A stretch of 64,000 nucleotides of DNA from UBA6623 sp965226435. Its GTDB lineage: Bacteria; Acidobacteriota; Terriglobia; Bryobacterales; UBA6623. Position numbers and translations under genes: made by a program. Location: positions 868,001 through 932,000 of the forward strand of contig CBDDCY010000013.1 in the NCBI GenBank assembly GCA_965226435.1, read 5' to 3'. Under the pieces are notes generated by a model. That model searched no databases. It had not been told where the DNA came from and saw only the letters and a list, made by a program, of their open reading frames with translations. Of the stretch, positions 49,223-57,947 are shown piece after piece (positions within the stretch are counted from its first letter, which is position 1; each line of letters begins with the position of its first letter).

Positions 49223-50890
49223 CTAGAACAAGGGCACCGAGGCACGGATATTGGAACCGCGGCCGGGGTTCGACTCCAGGGTCAAATCTCCGCCCAGGGT
49301 GCGAATCCTTTGCTTGATGCTGCGTGGTCCGATCCGCAGCAACTCGAGTTCGTCGAGCGTATACTTGCCCACGAACGAAAACCCCAAGCCGTTATCGTCG
49401 ACCGAAATGCGGAGGTCGCCGCCGTGTTTTTCGAGCGACAACAAGACGCGAGTCGCCTGGGCGTGTTTGTAGACATTGTGCAAGGCCTCGCGCACGATTT
49501 GGAGAATCTCGACGCCGAGTTTGCCGGGCACGGCCAAGTTGCCGTTTTCGCTTCCCACAAACGTTACCGCGATATTGCTTTCCCGTTGGAAGCCGTCGAC
49601 AAGTCGGCGACCGGCCACCAATAGCGATGAATCGGCCGCTTCGAGCGGGCGCATACCATGGACAAAGGTCCGCATCTCGGAAACTAGATCTCGGGAGAAC
49701 TTCTGCAAGGAAGACAAGTCTCGGGAGGCGGTCTCCGCGTCGCGTTGGAGCAGCTTGCGAATGATCTCGAGTCGCATCTCGAAACTGATGATGCTTTGCA
49801 AAGGGCCGTCGTGGAGATCTTGGGCGATGCGTCCGCGCTCACGCTCGTAGGCATCCTGTTCGGTGTGTTTGACGACCAGAAGGTGGCGAACGATGTCGCG
49901 AAAATGACGGCTGACGCCGCGAACCTTCCTCCAATCTCCGCGGCCGACGGCGGAAACACTGTTAAACAACAGTAGCCGGCCGATCGGCTTGTTGCCGTCG
50001 AGCAGCGCGCATCCGATCGCGTTGTAGGTTTCGAATTTTTGGATGACGTAGGGGTGCAGATCGAAATCACGCGGAACGGGTTTTCCCTCCGAGTCGACGA
50101 GCGAGAGGTCGTTGGCGTAGAAGTCGAGTCGATTGGCGCGCAGGCAGTTCCATTCCCGGCCCGAGTCAAACCGCGTAGGGGGGGCGCCGGTAGCATCGCG
50201 CTCTGCGGGAGTTTGACAAACAGCGTGATATTCAAGCGTGTCGTCCCAGAAGGCCAGCATGGCGCGGGAGCACTTTCGCCAAGTCCTGAGATCCTCCAAG
50301 GCCTCTTCCACGGCGCGCACTAAATCCTGTTCGGACTGCCCGGCGGCACGGCGCAGGCCGGCTCCGATGCCGGCCTCCACTCGGTGAGCCTGATCAGAGA
50401 AATAGTAGGCCAGGACGCCCGCCACGACCAGCAAGAACATGAACGAGCCGTAGGAAAACTGAAATACCTGGGCCTCGCCGCTGGTCATCCAGCCGGTGTA
50501 GAACACGAGGATGACGGCGGTGACCAGCAGAACCTCGCGACCGCTGTGGAGCAAGGAACTCTCGGCCAGTACGAAGTAGAAAAGCAGCAAGGGCAGGGCC
50601 GCGTCCCCGGGCTTCGCCATCAGCACGAGAAGAACCGTGAACAGCAGATCGCCGAACTGAATCGACAGCGCCGAACTGCGGATTCTCACCTGCGAACGAT
50701 AGACCACGATCAAGATCGCGTACGCGGCGAAGGCAACGGAGAGAAGCGTCTTGAAGGAGATCAGGTCTTCAGGCGCACGGGCGAGCTCGAGGATCAGGTA
50801 GGCCAGCGAGAGGGTCAAACGCACCGTCGCCAGATGCGCGAAACGTCGCCCGCGAACAGCGATATCACCCGTAAATGTTCCCGAAGGCAT
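49223..50890 (-). CDS. Membrane sensor histidine kinase, NarX/DesK-like (HisKA_3)
   Basis: A 555-residue protein. Four to six N-terminal membrane helices (LATVRLTLSLAYLILELA, LLSVAFAAYAILIVVY, FGDLLFTVLLVLMAK, LLLFYFVLAESSLL, VLLVTAVILVFYTGWM) are followed by a GAF-like domain (about 200-330). The HisKA_3 dimerisation helix carries the phospho-acceptor His in RIAQDLHDGPLQSI. The ATPase domain has REALHNVYKHAQATRVLLSL (N-box), DDNGLGF (G1) and SIKQRIRTLGGDLTLES. It should phosphorylate a NarL-type regulator; no partner is adjacent, and the only such regulator in the window is the frameshifted one at 28.9 kb. The signal is unknown. Confidence 0.85.
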   Translation of the reverse strand: MPSGTFTGDIAVRGRRFAHLATVRLTLSLAYLILELARAPEDLISFKTLLSVAFAAYAILIVVYRSQVRIRSSALSIQFGDLLFTVLLVLMAKPGDAALPLLLFYFVLAESSLLHSGREVLLVTAVILVFYTGWMTSGEAQVFQFSYGSFMFLLVVAGVLAYYFSDQAHRVEAGIGAGLRRAAGQSEQDLVRAVEEALEDLRTWRKCSRAMLAFWDDTLEYHAVCQTPAERDATGAPPTRFDSGREWNCLRANRLDFYANDLSLVDSEGKPVPRDFDLHPYVIQKFETYNAIGCALLDGNKPIGRLLLFNSVSAVGRGDWRKVRGVSRHFRDIVRHLLVVKHTEQDAYERERGRIAQDLHDGPLQSIISFEMRLEIIRKLLQRDAETASRDLSSLQKFSRDLVSEMRTFVHGMRPLEAADSSLLVAGRRLVDGFQRESNIAVTFVGSENGNLAVPGKLGVEILQIVREALHNVYKHAQATRVLLSLEKHGGDLRISVDDNGLGFSFVGKYTLDELELLRIGPRSIKQRIRTLGGDLTLESNPGRGSNIRASVPLF

Positions 50891-51087
50891 TAGGTCTGAG
50901 AATCCGGATTGATTCAGGATCCGCTGGGGGTATTCTGCCCGAACCGGGTGTCCAAGACTAATCGGGTGGATACCGTAAATCGAACTCTCTTTGTTCCATG
51001 GCCGCGATTGGCAACCGGCACCGATTCATCCGCCCCGCCGGGGGCCGGATTCCTACCGGAATTTCTCACTGTGTAGTGAGAAAACAC

Positions 51088-52161
51088 TTACTGAAATCCG
51101 CTCGGGGTGATCCAGTAGCTCTCTTGCCAGGTTGCGCCCGGGGCGATGATTTGGAGCTCTTTGTAAATTCCCTGATGGGCCAGATTGAAGGCATTGGTGA
51201 TGCCGCTCATCGGCTCGAAGCATATGAAGTCTTGCCCCTCGCCGGTCGGTGCGTAGACGACAGCGGCTTGGTAACGAGGTCCATAGACGACATCGATTTG
51301 TTGCTTGGCGCCGCGCACGGAAAAAGTCGCTCGGTCCCGGTTGTCGCGCACGAGGCCGCCGAAGACGTGATCGAGGAACAGCCCCTCGAGAGATAGAGCG
51401 GCCGGATCGCCGAGCACGTCGGGAATCGGCTTCGTTTCGCCGGTTGGGATGAGCTTGTCGCTCAAAGTCCAGACATACTCGGCGGCGAGACGAACTTCCC
51501 ATTCGTCGCGCGGGGCATCGTCGAGCTGAAAGTAGGGGTGGTAGCCGATGGAAACAGGCATCGTTTGGGCACCAGTATTCTCGATGCGGGTGGCGACTTC
51601 GAGGGATCCGCCGCTGAGACGGTAGGTCATCTCGATGGTGTGAGCGAACGGGAATTGGGCCGTCCGGTCGGCGTAGCGCGTGAACTCGAGGCGGCTGGTC
51701 ACCGAAGCGCTTTCGCCGTCCGCGCGGACCGAGGTCACTTCCCACTCCGAGGCGAAAAGAAGCAGACCGTGGATCGGTTGGCCCGCCGGGTCGGTGCCGT
51801 AGTTGCCCAGATCCGGGTTGAGTCGGTACCTTTTTCCCCCGCTATGGAAGGCGTGTTGATCGAGGCGATTGGCCCAGGGCGCGAGGAACGGATTGCCGGA
51901 TAGTTTGGGGTCCGCGGCGAAAGCGCCGACCGATTCATGGGGAAACCAGAAAATGTTCTTGCCCGCGACATCCATGCGGTAGGCGATGTTGCCGATCGAA
52001 GGCGCGATGGAGACCGCGGTGTCGGCGGCCCGGTCGGCGAGGCGGACGATCTCGACGCCTTCCGAGACGGCTCTGGTTGCGGTGTAGGGCTGGGCGGAGG
52101 CGGTCATGTGAATAAGGACGCCGAGAACAATGCAGGGGGCGGAGACCCCGCCGGATGTCAT
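51088..52161 (-). CDS. Exported aldose 1-epimerase (mutarotase) family protein
   Basis: A protein of about 357 residues with a hydrophobic leader (APCIVLGVLIHMTASAQ, residues about 9-25). The galactose-mutarotase fold shows GNPFLAPWANRL, GQPIHGLLLF (candidate H), SIGYHPYFQLDD (catalytic-type H) and a Glu in FICFEPMSGITNAFNLA. Mutarotases interconvert alpha and beta anomers of aldoses. The start at 52161 overlaps the stop of the upstream gene by 4 bp (ATGA), so translation is coupled to the zinc-ribbon protein. Confidence 0.82.
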   Translation of the reverse strand: MTSGGVSAPCIVLGVLIHMTASAQPYTATRAVSEGVEIVRLADRAADTAVSIAPSIGNIAYRMDVAGKNIFWFPHESVGAFAADPKLSGNPFLAPWANRLDQHAFHSGGKRYRLNPDLGNYGTDPAGQPIHGLLLFASEWEVTSVRADGESASVTSRLEFTRYADRTAQFPFAHTIEMTYRLSGGSLEVATRIENTGAQTMPVSIGYHPYFQLDDAPRDEWEVRLAAEYVWTLSDKLIPTGETKPIPDVLGDPAALSLEGLFLDHVFGGLVRDNRDRATFSVRGAKQQIDVVYGPRYQAAVVYAPTGEGQDFICFEPMSGITNAFNLAHQGIYKELQIIAPGATWQESYWITPSGFQ

Positions 52162-52631
52162 GGCTCGGGAGTCTCTTGGAGCTCGGTTTCTTCCTGGCAG
52201 CACATGCAGCGGCCAGGTTCGTGCGTGTAGATATGGCAAATTTCGCAGTAGTACGTTACGCGGTGACGCCGGCCTTGCTTTATCGTGAAGAGCTTGCGGA
52301 TTTCAAAACGGCCGTCGGCGGCGAAGGAGCCTTCAAACTCCCATTCGCGCCCCGCCAGGCGAGGATCCCGAAGCTGCCCCTCGGAGAAGAGGTCACCGAA
52401 AAGCGTGGTTTTCTGATCGCCGGCGCCGAGCAAAGTGAGCGGTGAGTCCTCGGCCGGTGCCCGGCCCGGGTCGGCCTGTAAACGCCCGCGCGCGACAACG
52501 GTCTCCGAAGCGCCCGCGGCGCCAACGGCGGTGATCAGCAGCGCGACAACGATGTGGAAATAACAGGTTGACCCGAGACGGGCAAGGATACCCGCCTCAC
52601 CTGGTTTCGGCATGGAAACTCGGTTCTTCAC
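52158..52631 (-). CDS. Exported protein with C-terminal zinc ribbon
   Basis: A protein of about 157 residues. A hydrophobic segment near residues 22-42 (TCYFHIVVALLITAVGAAG) looks like a signal or anchor. The middle is a small beta domain, and the C-terminus carries CEIC and CMCC pairs (YYCEICHIYTHEPGRCMCCQ), a zinc-ribbon-like or metal site. No named family is recognised with certainty. It is translationally coupled to the mutarotase gene (4-bp overlap) and lies 14 bp after the DUF697 gene. The start may be 52631 or the later ATG at 52613. Confidence 0.65.
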   Translation of the reverse strand: MKNRVSMPKPGEAGILARLGSTCYFHIVVALLITAVGAAGASETVVARGRLQADPGRAPAEDSPLTLLGAGDQKTTLFGDLFSEGQLRDPRLAGREWEFEGSFAADGRFEIRKLFTIKQGRRHRVTYYCEICHIYTHEPGRCMCCQEETELQETPEP

Positions 52632-52645
52632 GGCCCTTCGCGCCG

Positions 52646-53530
52646 TTAGGCGTTTCCGGCGGCTTCCACCCGCCCCGTCAAGCGCTGCACCATTCCGCCG
52701 ACGACGTCGCGGCCGCGCTCATAGGCCTCGGAATAAAGACGCCTCTTTTCGTCGCGGCTCAGTTTACGCCCGATGCGGAAGAAATGATCGAGCCCCTTGC
52801 CGACGACGTAGGTTCCGGCGAGGGAGATGAGGCCTTTCGAGATCAGGCCGCCGCCGGCGGGAATCTTCGAGACCAATTCCCGGGCCGCCGCCCGCCACCC
52901 GAAAGCCGCCGCGACGATCGAACCGATCTGCATGCGTTGCTGGGAATAACCAACGTCGTAGTCGCTTGCTGCGGCGATGAGGAAGGCCATGCGAACCTGA
53001 TTCATCGTCAGAAACGCGGTATCGGAGGCGAACTCGCCCGCTGCCCAGGGCAGGCTGATCAAGCTGGGAATGACATTCGGCAGCGCGGTGGCCACGGTGA
53101 ATAGAGCATTTTCCTTGCTGATTTTCCAAATGATGCGTTCAATCACGCGGTCGCGAAACGCCGGCAACCGGCGCGCGGCGGCAAGCCACAGGTCTTCGTG
53201 ATCGTCCAGCACGCGCTCGATCGTTTCGCTGGGGTGATAGAGATCGAGTGCGTAAAAGTGCTGCGGATGAGGCAAACCCGGTTCCGCGAACCCGAAATCG
53301 CAGCGCCCGAAGTCTTCCTCGGAGGTGAGCCGGAGAATATGCCGCCCGGCGTCGCGCGCCTTGGCGTCCGAGACGCTGTCGGGGATCAGGAACGAAACCG
53401 TGTGGTTGAAGAACGCGTCATCGAGCGCGAACACCCCGACCGTGAGCGGTTGATCGGCGAGCGCGCGCACCTCGTTCGAGTTCAGGTGTTTGAGGGCGGT
53501 CCCAATCTGCTGAATAATCGCCGTCGACAC
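52646..53530 (-). CDS. DUF697-family membrane-associated protein
   Basis: A 294-residue protein. The C-terminal part matches DUF697 (YcjF-like), with two hydrophobic, glycine-rich helices (ALFTVATALPNVIPSLISLP, GGGLISKGLISLAGTYVVGK) and the MRMAFLIAAASDYDVGYSQQ-like segment (here NQVRMAFLIAAAS). The N-terminal about 110 residues resemble a small alpha/beta domain without a P-loop. DUF697 is usually attached to Era/YcjX-type GTPases; the GTPase part is absent here. It heads a unit with the zinc-ribbon protein and mutarotase and is divergent from pdxS. Confidence 0.75.
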   Translation of the reverse strand: MSTAIIQQIGTALKHLNSNEVRALADQPLTVGVFALDDAFFNHTVSFLIPDSVSDAKARDAGRHILRLTSEEDFGRCDFGFAEPGLPHPQHFYALDLYHPSETIERVLDDHEDLWLAAARRLPAFRDRVIERIIWKISKENALFTVATALPNVIPSLISLPWAAGEFASDTAFLTMNQVRMAFLIAAASDYDVGYSQQRMQIGSIVAAAFGWRAAARELVSKIPAGGGLISKGLISLAGTYVVGKGLDHFFRIGRKLSRDEKRRLYSEAYERGRDVVGGMVQRLTGRVEAAGNA

Positions 53531-53746
53531 AATTCCATTTTAGCGGGTCGCTACAAGTCGGCGGTCTTGAGCGAAGTGATCCCGCGGCCGAGTGGCTTCG
53601 TTTCGTTGTTTTGGGGTCTTAGTGTTACGTCGCGCGGGCAACCCGATCGTCGGGCGTCCCCGTTCTCATCGGTATACTGACGAGTGGATCGGGCGGCGGG
53701 AAGGCAATCGGACCGTTGCACCTCCGATCGGGTTGGAGGAGCGCTG

Positions 53747-54631
53747 ATGTATTTAACCGACGATTTTCGACTCAAAGTCGGGTTGGCGGAGATGCTCAAG
53801 GGCGGCGTCATCATGGACGTCACCAATGCCGAGCAGGCCGTCATCGCCGAGCAGGCCGGCGCGACGGCGGTGATGGCGCTGGAGCGGGTTCCGGCCGATA
53901 TTCGTAAAGAAGGCGGCGTGGCGCGGATGGCCTCGATCGCGAAGATTCGCGAGATCATGGAAGCGGTCAGCGTTCCGGTGATGGCAAAGGTCCGCATCGG
54001 CCATTTCACCGAAGCCCGCATCCTCGAAGCATTGAAAGTTGACTATATCGATGAGAGCGAAGTGCTGACGCCAGCCGATGAGGCGCACCACGTCGCCAAG
54101 CGAGACTTCAAGATTCCCTTTGTGTGCGGCGCGCGCAACCTTGGCGAGGCTCTGCGCCGTATTGGCGAGGGCGCGGCGATGATTCGCACCAAGGGCGAAG
54201 CGGGGTCGGGCGACATTGTCGAAGCGGTGCGCCACATGAGAACGATCCAAAAGGACATGAAGCAACTGACCGTGCGGTCGGCCGAAGAGCTGCCGACGGC
54301 CGCCAAGGAGTTGCAATCGCCGCTCGAGCTGGTGCAATACGTTGCTGAACACGGCAAACTGCCCGTCCCGAATTTCTCGGCCGGCGGCATCGCAACACCG
54401 GCCGACGCCGCGCTCGTAATGCAACTGGGCGCGGAAGCAGCCTTCGTGGGCTCGGGCATTTTCAAATCCGAGGATCCGGATCGCCGTGCTCGAGCGATCG
54501 TCAAGGCGGTGACGTACTACAATGATCCCGAGCAGTTGTTGGCTGCCTGCGAAGAGTTGGGCGAACCGATGCGCGGGCTCGACACAGCCAAGATGGACGA
54601 AGCCGAGCTGTTGCAAACGCGCGGCTGGTAG
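53747..54631 (+). CDS. pdxS: Pyridoxal 5'-phosphate synthase, synthase subunit
   Basis: A 294-residue protein that assembles PLP from ribose 5-phosphate, glyceraldehyde 3-phosphate and ammonia. The catalytic residues are all visible: D24 (VIMDVTN), K81 (VMAKVRIGH) and K149 (IRTKGEAG), and the length is standard. The start ATG at 53747 is preceded by TTGGAGGA at 53733-53740. A TATACT hexamer at about 53672 may be the -10 of its promoter. It forms a 12-mer core that binds PdxT, whose gene follows after 38 bp. Confidence 0.96.
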   Translation: MYLTDDFRLKVGLAEMLKGGVIMDVTNAEQAVIAEQAGATAVMALERVPADIRKEGGVARMASIAKIREIMEAVSVPVMAKVRIGHFTEARILEALKVDYIDESEVLTPADEAHHVAKRDFKIPFVCGARNLGEALRRIGEGAAMIRTKGEAGSGDIVEAVRHMRTIQKDMKQLTVRSAEELPTAAKELQSPLELVQYVAEHGKLPVPNFSAGGIATPADAALVMQLGAEAAFVGSGIFKSEDPDRRARAIVKAVTYYNDPEQLLAACEELGEPMRGLDTAKMDEAELLQTRGW

Positions 54632-54669
54632 TCTCGGGCCCGCAACAGGGCTGGTCGACGGGTCTCTCC

Positions 54670-55257
54670 ATGAAAATCGGCATTCTATCGCTGCAGGGCG
54701 ACTTCGAAGCCCATGCGGTGGCGCTGCGGCATGTCGGGGCCGAGCCGGTCGAGGTGCGGCATGCCGAGGAGTTGTCTCTGGTCGAGGGGTTGATTCTTCC
54801 CGGCGGCGAAAGTTCGACGGTTCTGAAACTGCTCGACCGAGAGAGGCTGAGCGAACCGCTGCTGGAGTTCGCGGCACGGCGAGCGGTTATGGGCACCTGC
54901 GCGGGGGCGATCTTGATGGCGACGGAAGTTAGCTCGCCGACGCAGCGCAGCCTCGGTTTGATCGATATGGCGATCGAGCGCAATGCTTACGGGCGGCAGC
55001 TCGACAGCTCGATTCGACGAGTCGAGCCGCGGGAGGCGTTCGTTGAACGGACGACGGCGGGCGCGATGGAAGCGGTTTTTATTCGGGCTCCGAAGATTCG
55101 GCGCGTGGGCGAGGGAGTGACGGTGTTGGCCGCCGACGAGGGGGATCCGATCTTGGTCGAGCAAGGGCGGTGGATGGCCGCGACGTTTCACCCGGAGTTG
55201 AGTGCCGATCAGCGAGTGCATGGATTCTTTCTTGATAAAGTCCGATCAAGGAAGTAG
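54670..55257 (+). CDS. pdxT: Pyridoxal 5'-phosphate synthase, glutaminase subunit
   Basis: A 195-residue class I glutaminase that supplies ammonia to PdxS. It starts MKIGILSLQGDFEAHAVALR. The oxyanion region is LILPGGESST, the nucleophile C77 lies in VMGTCAGAI, and the His/Glu pair is in TFHPEL (about H174, E176). The triad is complete. It overlaps nothing and follows pdxS closely, so the two are co-transcribed. Confidence 0.95.
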   Translation: MKIGILSLQGDFEAHAVALRHVGAEPVEVRHAEELSLVEGLILPGGESSTVLKLLDRERLSEPLLEFAARRAVMGTCAGAILMATEVSSPTQRSLGLIDMAIERNAYGRQLDSSIRRVEPREAFVERTTAGAMEAVFIRAPKIRRVGEGVTVLAADEGDPILVEQGRWMAATFHPELSADQRVHGFFLDKVRSRK

Positions 55258-55327
55258 GCTGATTTCTCCAAACATCCCCGCTGTTCTACTACCGACCAAT
55301 AACGGCCACGCCGAAAACAGAACCATC

Positions 55328-55756
55328 ATGCAGATTCCCGCGCGTGTTCTCTTTGTTTGTATCGGCAACTCTTGTCGCAGTCAGATGGCGGAAGGTTTCG
55401 CGCGGGCGCGCTACGACGATCTGATGGAGGCGGAGAGCGCGGGCGTGCATCCGGCGGCGATCGTACAGCCCGAAACGATCGACTCGATGGCGCGGGCCGG
55501 GGTCTCGCTCGACGGGCAATTCCCCAAGAAGCTTTCCGAACTCGAGTCCTCATCGATCGATCTGGTCGTGAATATGAGCGGCCTGCCGATTCTCGAAGCA
55601 ATGTCGGGCTTTAAGGGGCTCAATCTAATGTGGGCGGTTGAGGACCCGATCGGCAAATCCGACAAGATTTATGGGAAAGTACGCGATCGGATTGAAGGGC
55701 TTGTCGACGACCTGGCGCAAACCCTCCGCAACCGCTTCGCCGCCGGCAGCGCCTGA
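55328..55756 (+). CDS. Low-molecular-weight phosphatase / arsenate reductase-like protein
   Basis: A 142-residue protein. The P-loop CIGNSCRSQ (C11-x5-R17) near the N-terminus and the acid in WAVEDPIGKSD place it in the LMW tyrosine phosphatase/ArsC superfamily. Thioredoxin-linked ArsC has extra redox cysteines near the C-terminus, but no Cys is visible after residue 20. Phosphatase function is therefore more likely than arsenate reduction. The start at 55328 directly precedes the P-loop strand; an upstream frame from 55202 overlaps pdxT and is unlikely. It lies 70 bp after pdxT and may share its transcript. Confidence 0.82.
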   Translation: MQIPARVLFVCIGNSCRSQMAEGFARARYDDLMEAESAGVHPAAIVQPETIDSMARAGVSLDGQFPKKLSELESSSIDLVVNMSGLPILEAMSGFKGLNLMWAVEDPIGKSDKIYGKVRDRIEGLVDDLAQTLRNRFAAGSA

Positions 55757-56046
55757 GCGGCGGGCTTCCTCGCTTATGTTTTGGGCCGGCTCGCTTCGCC
55801 GCCAATCGGCTAACGCTCTCGGCGCCTGAGGTCGATCAAGAGTTAGCCTCCCGCTGGATCGGACTTCGTACGCCTGTGACCGCTCGCCCGGCGGTGCTTA
55901 TTTGGTGCCTGACATGAGCGGCGTTGCGTGAATTCGGCGGGTTCCTTATGGAGCCTCGAAGGTGGTGTGGGCTGAGGACATGTCCGGCTCAAAAACCTGA
56001 CACGGCTCGCCTGGAGGGCCGCATCGGGCGGGCCGGTGCTGTAGGG

Positions 56047-57351
56047 GTGATCACACGACCGATAGCTTCATGGATCGACAACGACAGCGGAGCCCTGTTC
56101 AAGTCGTTTTCAACCTACCTGGTCACCAACGTGCTCAGGGTGGGACTGCCGTTTCTCTTACTGCCGTTTCTCACGGCCTATTTGACGCCCGCTGAATACG
56201 GCGTCCTTGCGTTGTTCCAGGCGCTGGTACAGTTTGTCCTACCGTTCACGCCGATGAACGTAGATGCCGCGCTGGGCGTGGCGTACTTCCGGATCGAACG
56301 GGGCCAACTGGCCTCCTATCTTTCGTCGGCGATGTTGGCGCCGTTGGCAACAACTGCTCTGGCGGCTGTCTTAATGGCCGCGGCGGCGGAGCAGATCTCC
56401 GGAGCTACGCGAATTCCCTGTTGGTGGGTCATCTTGATCCCGGCGTTCGGCTTGGTTCAACTGGTGCCGAATGTCGTACTGAAGCTCTTTCAGATCCGCG
56501 ACCAACGGTTGGCCTATGCGGGTTTCAACTTGGGATTGGCGACTCTGAACATCGCGCTGTCTCTGGCGGCGGTGATGGTTCTTGGGTGGGGCTGGCCGGG
56601 ACGTGCGCAAGGCATTTTCTTCTCCTATTTCGTGTTTTCGTTGATCGGGCTCGGGGTGCTCTACAAAGGCGGTTGGCTGAGCCGCCGGATCCGGCGCGAA
56701 CACATCGTCGATGTTGCCCGGTTCTCTCTGTTGTTGGTTCCGCACTCGCTGGGCGGCGCGCTGATGGCGCTCGGCGACCGCTTTCTCTTGTCTGCGCTGG
56801 TCGGCATTGAAGCCGTCGGAGCGTATGCCGTCGGCGTGCAGGTTGGCTCGGTGTTGCTGCTGGTGGGAACATCGGTGAACCTCGCGTGGGCGCCGTATCT
56901 TTTCCGACGATTGGGCGCGGCGACTTCCGAGGATCGCGGTCGGTTGGTGCGCCAGTCGTACTTAATCGCTGGAGCTCTCATCTTGGTGTGCTTGACCTTG
57001 TCGGCCTCGATGCCGCTGATCTTCGAGTATTTTGTTTCCGAAAGCTTCGCCGGGTCTCGCCGCTACGCGAACTGGATTGTGTTGGCCGGGCTGTTCAACG
57101 GCTTCTACGTTTTGGTGGGCAATTACATCCTCTACGAGAAGAAGACGTACATCTTGAGCGGGTTGACGTTTGGAAGCGCCTTGGTCAACATCGGGCTCAA
57201 CTACTGGTGGATCCAAGAGTGGGGAACGATGGGCGCCGCGTACGCGACCGTTGCCTCATCCGTGCTGCTCTTCCTGCTGAGTTGGCTCGCGGCTCAGCGA
57301 GTTCACCCGATGCCGTGGCTGGCCGCGCTGAGGCCGGGGCGGAATGATTAG
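56047..57351 (+). CDS. Polysaccharide flippase-like (Wzx/MviN-type) membrane protein
   Basis: A protein of about 434 residues with roughly twelve to fourteen membrane segments (LVTNVLRVGLPFLLLPFLTA, VPHSLGGALMALGDRFLL, VGTSVNLAWAPYLFRRL, LSGLTFGSALVNIGLNYWWI). This pattern matches the oligosaccharide flippase/polysaccharide-biosynthesis C-terminal family, which moves lipid-linked sugars across the inner membrane. The frame is open back to 55924, but the family-like part begins near GTG 56047 (VITRPIASWIDND); the true start is uncertain. No glycosyltransferases are adjacent. It is convergent with the DUF488 gene, 2 bp apart. Confidence 0.78.
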   Translation: MITRPIASWIDNDSGALFKSFSTYLVTNVLRVGLPFLLLPFLTAYLTPAEYGVLALFQALVQFVLPFTPMNVDAALGVAYFRIERGQLASYLSSAMLAPLATTALAAVLMAAAAEQISGATRIPCWWVILIPAFGLVQLVPNVVLKLFQIRDQRLAYAGFNLGLATLNIALSLAAVMVLGWGWPGRAQGIFFSYFVFSLIGLGVLYKGGWLSRRIRREHIVDVARFSLLLVPHSLGGALMALGDRFLLSALVGIEAVGAYAVGVQVGSVLLLVGTSVNLAWAPYLFRRLGAATSEDRGRLVRQSYLIAGALILVCLTLSASMPLIFEYFVSESFAGSRRYANWIVLAGLFNGFYVLVGNYILYEKKTYILSGLTFGSALVNIGLNYWWIQEWGTMGAAYATVASSVLLFLLSWLAAQRVHPMPWLAALRPGRND

Positions 57352-57353
57352 TG

Positions 57354-57707
57354 CTACCTCTTCCTCGCTTTGGAAAGGTACTGCTTGAGCGCGACCGCAT
57401 TGTTGTGCCGTTCGTCGCGGGCCGAGTAGACCAGAGTGACGTCTCCCTTCGACGCAGCCGCGCGGATTTGTCCCGTCGCGTCTTCCTTATCCGCCAGTTC
57501 GGCGAAATACCGTGAGCGAAACTCTTCCCAACGCGCCGGGTCATGACCGAACCACCGGCGTAGTTCCGTACTCGGAGCCACCTCTTTTAGCCACAGGTCA
57601 AGGTGGGCGGAAGCTTTGCTCACCCCGCGCGGCCAAATGCCGTCCACCAGGATGCGCGTGCCGTCCTTGCGCTCGGATTTCTCGTAAACGCGTTGGATTC
57701 TGATCAT
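57354..57707 (-). CDS. DUF488 family protein
   Basis: A 117-residue protein with the family hallmarks RVYEKSERKDGTRILVDGIW at the start, PRGVSKASAHLDLWLKEVAP, then RRWFGHDPARWEEFRSRYFA and VTLVYSARDERHNNAVALKQ. Family members have unknown biochemical function; one arginine/cysteine-containing subgroup has been proposed to bind nucleic acid or act in metal stress. The gene is complete, with a plausible ATG at 57707. The 240-bp gap beyond it to topA contains a stretch (57870-57945) that resembles a widespread intergenic repeat. Confidence 0.88.
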   Translation of the reverse strand: MIRIQRVYEKSERKDGTRILVDGIWPRGVSKASAHLDLWLKEVAPSTELRRWFGHDPARWEEFRSRYFAELADKEDATGQIRAAASKGDVTLVYSARDERHNNAVALKQYLSKARKR

Positions 57708-57947
57708 GGGTCTTCACCACGAGTTTCCGTGAATCCGCCGTTTCATGATAGCGCCCAGAAAATGGGTGTCCGTGGGCCAGATAAGGTTGGGTCCGAGATT
57801 CCTCCCGCCCTTTCAGGGCTCGTGGGCATTTAGGGCGTTCGACTCTGTCGGCGGTGGGGTGCGGACGGCTGGATCGAGGGACCGATCTTGCGCTTACCAT
57901 CGAGCGTTGCTCGGACCCCTCCCTTGCGGTCGGGGCTCTGCCGCTGC

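Noticed and set aside
55328..55756. Arsenate reductase ArsC as a firm call
   Set aside because: Only the P-loop Cys is present; the redox cysteines typical of thioredoxin-linked ArsC are not visible and no ars genes are nearby.
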